This document shows, piece by piece, positions 60,513 through 64,000 of a stretch of 64,000 bases of DNA. The notes under the pieces were generated by a model that saw nothing but the letters and a program-made list of their open reading frames with translations, was not told the DNA's origin and searched no databases. Source of the DNA: VAZQ01 sp963725185 (GTDB lineage: Bacteria > Pseudomonadota > Alphaproteobacteria > Rhizobiales > Xanthobacteraceae); contig CAVRXO010000006.1 of assembly GCA_963725185.1 (NCBI GenBank), forward strand, positions 2,480,001-2,544,000, read 5' to 3'. Positions within the stretch are counted from its first letter, which is position 1, and each line of letters opens with the position of its first letter. The translations under genes and the position numbers were made by a program.

Positions 60513-63500
60513 GTGAATATCTCGCAGCCGTTTATTGAGCGTCCGATCGCCACGTCGTTGCTGATGGCGGCGATGGCGTTCGTCGGACTGGTTGCGTTTC
60601 CGTTTCTGCCGGTCGCGCCTTTGCCGCAGGTCGACTTTCCGACCATCCAGGTGAACGCGACCTGCAGGGCGCCAGCGCCGAGACCATGGCGGCTTCGGTC
60701 GCGGCGCCGCTGGAGCGCCAATTCGGGCAGATTCCCGGCGTCTACCCAGCTGACCTCGGTGAGCGCGCTCGACTCGACCTCGATCACGATCCAGTTCGAT
60801 CTCAACCGCAATATCGATTCCGCCGCCCAGGACGTGCAGGCGGCGATCACGGTCGCCGGCAGGCAGCTGCCGCAGCAGATGTCGATCGCCGCCGAGCTAC
60901 AAGAAGGTCAATCCGGCCGATTCGCCCGATCATGATTCTCGGCGCGCAGTCCGATACGCTGCCGCTCACCACCGTCGACGACTATGCCGACAATTTTCTC
61001 GCCCAGCAGATCTCGCAGGTGCCCGGCGTCGCCCAGGCCATGATCGGCGGCGAGCAGAAGCCGGCGATCCGCATCCAGGTCGATCCGGCCAAGCTCGCCT
61101 CCAGCGGTCTGACGCTGGAGGATGTCCGCAGCAGCCTCGTCAACTCGACCACGATCGCCGCCAAGGGCACGGTCAACACCGCCAAGACCAGCTTCACCAT
61201 CGCGGCCAACGATCAGATCATCGATGCGGAGCCGTTCAACGACATCATTCTCGCCTATCGCAATGGCGGCCCGATCCGGGTTCGCGACGTCGGCCAGGCG
61301 GTCGCCGGCCCACGGACCGGACGCTCGCCGCCTTCGCAGAACAACGAGCACGGCATCCTGCTGCTGGTCTACAAGCAGCCCGGCGCCAACGTCATCGACA
61401 CGGTCGACCAGATCAAGGCGCAGCTGCCGCGCCTGACCGAGAACATTCCGCCGGCCATCAAGGTCGACGTCATTCTCGACCGCACCGACGACGATCCGCG
61501 CCTCGGTGCAGGACGTCGAGTTCACGCTCGCGCTGACCATCGTGCTGGTGGTGCTGGTGATCTTGCTGTTCCTGCGCAATTTCTGGGCGACGCTCATTCC
61601 CGGCGTCACGGTGCCGCTGGCGTTGCTCGGCTCGTTCGCCGCGATGTATCTGCTCAATTTCAGCCTCGACAATCTGTCGCTGATGGCGCTCACCATCGCG
61701 GTCGGCTTCGTGGTCGACGACGCCATCGTGGTGGTGGAGAACATTCACCGCCATATCGAGGACGGCGAAGACGCCGTTCGAGGCGGCGCTCAACGGCTCG
61801 CGCGAGATCGGCTTCACGGTGCTGTCGATCAGCTTCTCGCTGATCGCGGTGTTCATCCCGCTGCTGCTGATGGGCGGCATCATCGGGCGGCTGTTCCGCG
61901 AATTCGCCCTGACGGTCACCGCCTCGATCGCGGTGTCGGCGCTGGTCTCGCTGACGCTTGCGCCGATGCTGTGCTCGCGCTTCATGCGGCCCGAATCGCA
62001 CAGTCACGGCCGCTTCTACCGCGTCATCGAAAGCGGGCTTCGACGCGATGCTGTCGTTCTATCGGCGCACGCTCGACGTCGTGCTGCGCCACCAGGCGAT
62101 CACGCTCGGCGTGTTCTTCGCCACCATGGCGCTGACCGGCGTGCATGATGTACTACACGCCGAAGGGCTTCTTCCCGATCCAGGACATCGGCCTGATCAA
62201 CGGCATATCGGAGGCGGCCCAGGACATCTCGCCCGCAGGAGATGATGCGCCTGCAGCGGCGAGCTCGACGACGTCATCCTGCGCGATCCGGACGTCGACG
62301 GCGTTGGCTCGCAGATCGGCTCGACCTTCGGCGCGCAGACCGCCAACACCGGCCGCTTCATCGTCGTGCTCAAGCCGCGCGAGGAGCGCGAGCTGCGACG
62401 CCTCGCAGGTCATCGACCGGCTGCGGCCGCAGCTCGCCAAGGTCACCGGCGCGACGCCTGTTCCTGCAGCCGGCGCAGGACATCACGGTCGGCGGCCGCA
62501 TCGCGCGCGCGGCAGCTTCCAGTACACGCTGCAGGATCCGAACATCGCCGAGCTGACCGAATGGTCGCAGAAGATGCTCGACAAGATGAAGACGCTGCCG
62601 GAGATCGTCGACGTCGAGCCGATCTCCTGTCCAATGCGCCGCAGCTCAAGGTCACCATCAATCGCGACCAGGCCGTCGCGCTTCGGCATTTCCGCCGCAG
62701 ACGATCGACGACACGCTCAACGATGCCTATGGGCAGCGCCAGATCACGCAGTATTTCACCCAGCTCAACACCTATTGGATCATTCTGGAGATCATGCCGG
62801 AGCTGCAGCGACCTCGCTCGACTCGCTCGATCGCATCTACGTGAAATCGCCGCTGACCGGCGCCGCCGTGCCGCTGTCGGCCCTGGTCGACGTCGATTCC
62901 AACAAGGTCGGGCCGCTGCCGATCATCCATCAGGGCGCAGTTCCCGGCCGCGACGCTGACGTTCAACCTGCGCGCCGGGGTGGCGCTCGGCGAGGCGGTC
63001 GACGCCATCACGGAGGCGGCGCGCGAGATCGGCATGCCGACCTCGGTCATCGGCACCTTCCAGGGCAACGCCCAGGCGTTCCAGATCGTCGTTGTCGAGC
63101 GAGCCGGCGCTGATCGCGCGCGGCGCTCGTCGTCGTCTACATCATTCTCGGCATGCTCTATGAGAGCTTCATCCATCCGCTGACCATCCTGTCGACGCTG
63201 CCGTCGGCCGGCGTCGGCGCGCTGCTCGCGCTCAATCTCGGGCACATGGACCTGTCGGTGATCGGCATCATCGGCATCATCCTGCTGATCGGCATCGTCA
63301 AGAAGAACGGCATCATGCTGGTCGACTTCGCCATCGTGGCGGAGCGCGACCGCAACATGCCGCCGATCGCCGCGATCCGCGAAGCCTGCCTGCTGCGGTT
63401 CCGGCCGATCCTGATGACGACGGCGGCGGCGATGCTCGCCGGCCTGCCGATGATGTTCGGCCACGGCACCGGCTCGGAACTGCGCCAGCCGCTCGGCTAT

Positions 63501-63657
63501 GCCATGGTCGGCGGGCTTGCGCTGAGCCAGCTGCTCACGCTCTATACGACGCCCGGTCGTCTATCTCTATCTCGACCGCCTGCAGGTCTGGCTGCGCGGC
63601 GGCAAGCGAAGCGCGAGCGGGGAGGGCGAGGAGATCGCCGCGATCGCGGCGGAGTGA
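60513..63657 (+). pseudogene. Third RND multidrug efflux permease (multiple frame breaks)
   Basis: The GTG at 60513 (GGGGGGAAA upstream) gives MNISQPFIERPIATSLLMAAMAFVGL. The joined frames cover a full RND pump: PLPQVDFPTIQVN, GFVVDDAIVVVENIHRHIEDGE in TM4, GFFPIQDIGLINGISEAAQD, QYTLQDPNIAELTEWSQKML and GIVKKNGIMLVDFAIVAERDR, ending EIAAIAAE. The frame shifts about 15-20 times between 60660 and 63560, again mostly through one extra base. There is no adaptor or outer-membrane gene beside it. It resembles the MdtC/MuxC group. Gene integrity cannot be judged from this sequence. Confidence 0.82.
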
Positions 63658-63840
63658 TGCGGGTCCGCGACCCAGGTGGCTGCGGGAGCTTTCTTCACCG
63701 CCGCTGTGCGCCGATAAGGGTGCTCCGGTTTCGGCCGCTCGCTCCAACTGGGCCGCACGCTCGCGCCTAGCATGCGGCATTTGGTGCAGGCGCTTTCGCC
63801 TTCGGCGACAAGACTTGCTTGCGCGGGCAGTGACCGAACT
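63658..63840. other. Gene-free stretch after the third pump
   Basis: No credible ORF, terminator hairpin or RNA gene was seen between the pump stop and the A/T-rich element. Confidence 0.35.
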
Positions 63841-63903
63841 TCGTATAAATTCGAATTTAGTTCCCTGAACGGGAATTTAATGGTCCCCGCCGCCGGGCCG
63901 CAT
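63841..63903. repeat. A/T-rich element, copy B
   Basis: This is related to 17161-17220 (see copy A). It holds nested TAAATTCGAATTTAG and CCCTGAACGGG dyads and lies 60 bases upstream of the signal-peptide gene at 63963, so it may be its promoter or operator. Confidence 0.4.
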
Positions 63904-63962
63904 ACTTATTCATTGTCGAGGGCGATATCGCCCGAACAACTTGAAAAACTTGGAGATTCCCA

Positions 63963-64000
63963 ATGAAAGCTCTCAGCGTAATCACCGTCGCGATCCTTCT
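63963..64000 (+). CDS. Secreted protein, 5' end only
   Basis: The ATG at 63963 follows a GGAGATT ribosome-binding site and reads MKALSVITVAIL to the window edge, the start of a typical Sec signal peptide. Nothing more can be said about the product. The upstream region contains the A/T-rich element. Confidence 0.6.
   Translation, partial: MKALSVITVAIL

Overview
The window is high-GC DNA of an alphaproteobacterium, most likely a Hyphomicrobiales member of the Bradyrhizobium/Rhodopseudomonas/Rhodoplanes type. The evidence is the G/C-rich third codon positions, several orphan Bug-type solute receptors, an LktA-like (FxxPxG) giant adhesin, PQQ and c-type cytochrome enzymes, a DUF1127 protein, and palindromic intergenic elements typical of that order. 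The genus is an inference; no rRNA or tRNA was seen.

Layout. 1-8.9 kb: an MdtABC-type multidrug efflux operon (3' end of the membrane fusion protein, two RND pumps in tandem, an outer-membrane factor). Both pump genes are broken by many single-base frame breaks and the outer-membrane factor has an in-frame amber stop. 9-17 kb: a Bug/TTT receptor, two small ORFs, oxyR, an RMD1/DUF155 membrane protein, a PQQ alcohol dehydrogenase with the Asp-x-Asp signature of lanthanide enzymes, a second Bug receptor and a thioredoxin-reductase-like flavoprotein. 17-24 kb: a remnant of a molybdopterin oxidoreductase, a Gly/His-rich secreted protein, a two-gene unit led by a UGSC-like protein, a third Bug receptor, a glutathione transferase, folD and an orphan SsuA/ThiY-type receptor. 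24-26 kb: a bipartite palindromic element and an IS481-like insertion sequence. 26-35 kb: pyrE, an unknown glycine-zipper protein, a dihaem cytochrome c, an MFS transporter overlapping an alpha/beta hydrolase, an aldo/keto reductase, a LysR regulator, DUF1127, a cold-shock protein and a frameshifted secreted protein.

35.5-57.7 kb is a two-partner secretion locus: a TpsA exoprotein of about 6,700 residues, interrupted by one frame break, followed by its TpsB outer-membrane transporter. A duplicated stub of the TpsB N-terminus lies between them. 57.8-60.1 kb is a divergent cytochrome c plus haem/beta-propeller pair. 60.5-63.7 kb is a third, frame-broken RND pump. The window ends inside the signal peptide of another secreted protein.

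The main points needing a second look are: (1) more than 35 frame breaks, nearly all explained by one extra base, confined to the three paralogous RND genes plus one in tpsA, which looks like uncorrected insertion errors rather than pseudogene decay; (2) the giant adhesin with its 104/108-residue repeat array and higher-order duplication; (3) the UGSC-like pair of unknown function; (4) two bipartite palindromic elements; (5) the 339-residue glycine-zipper protein.
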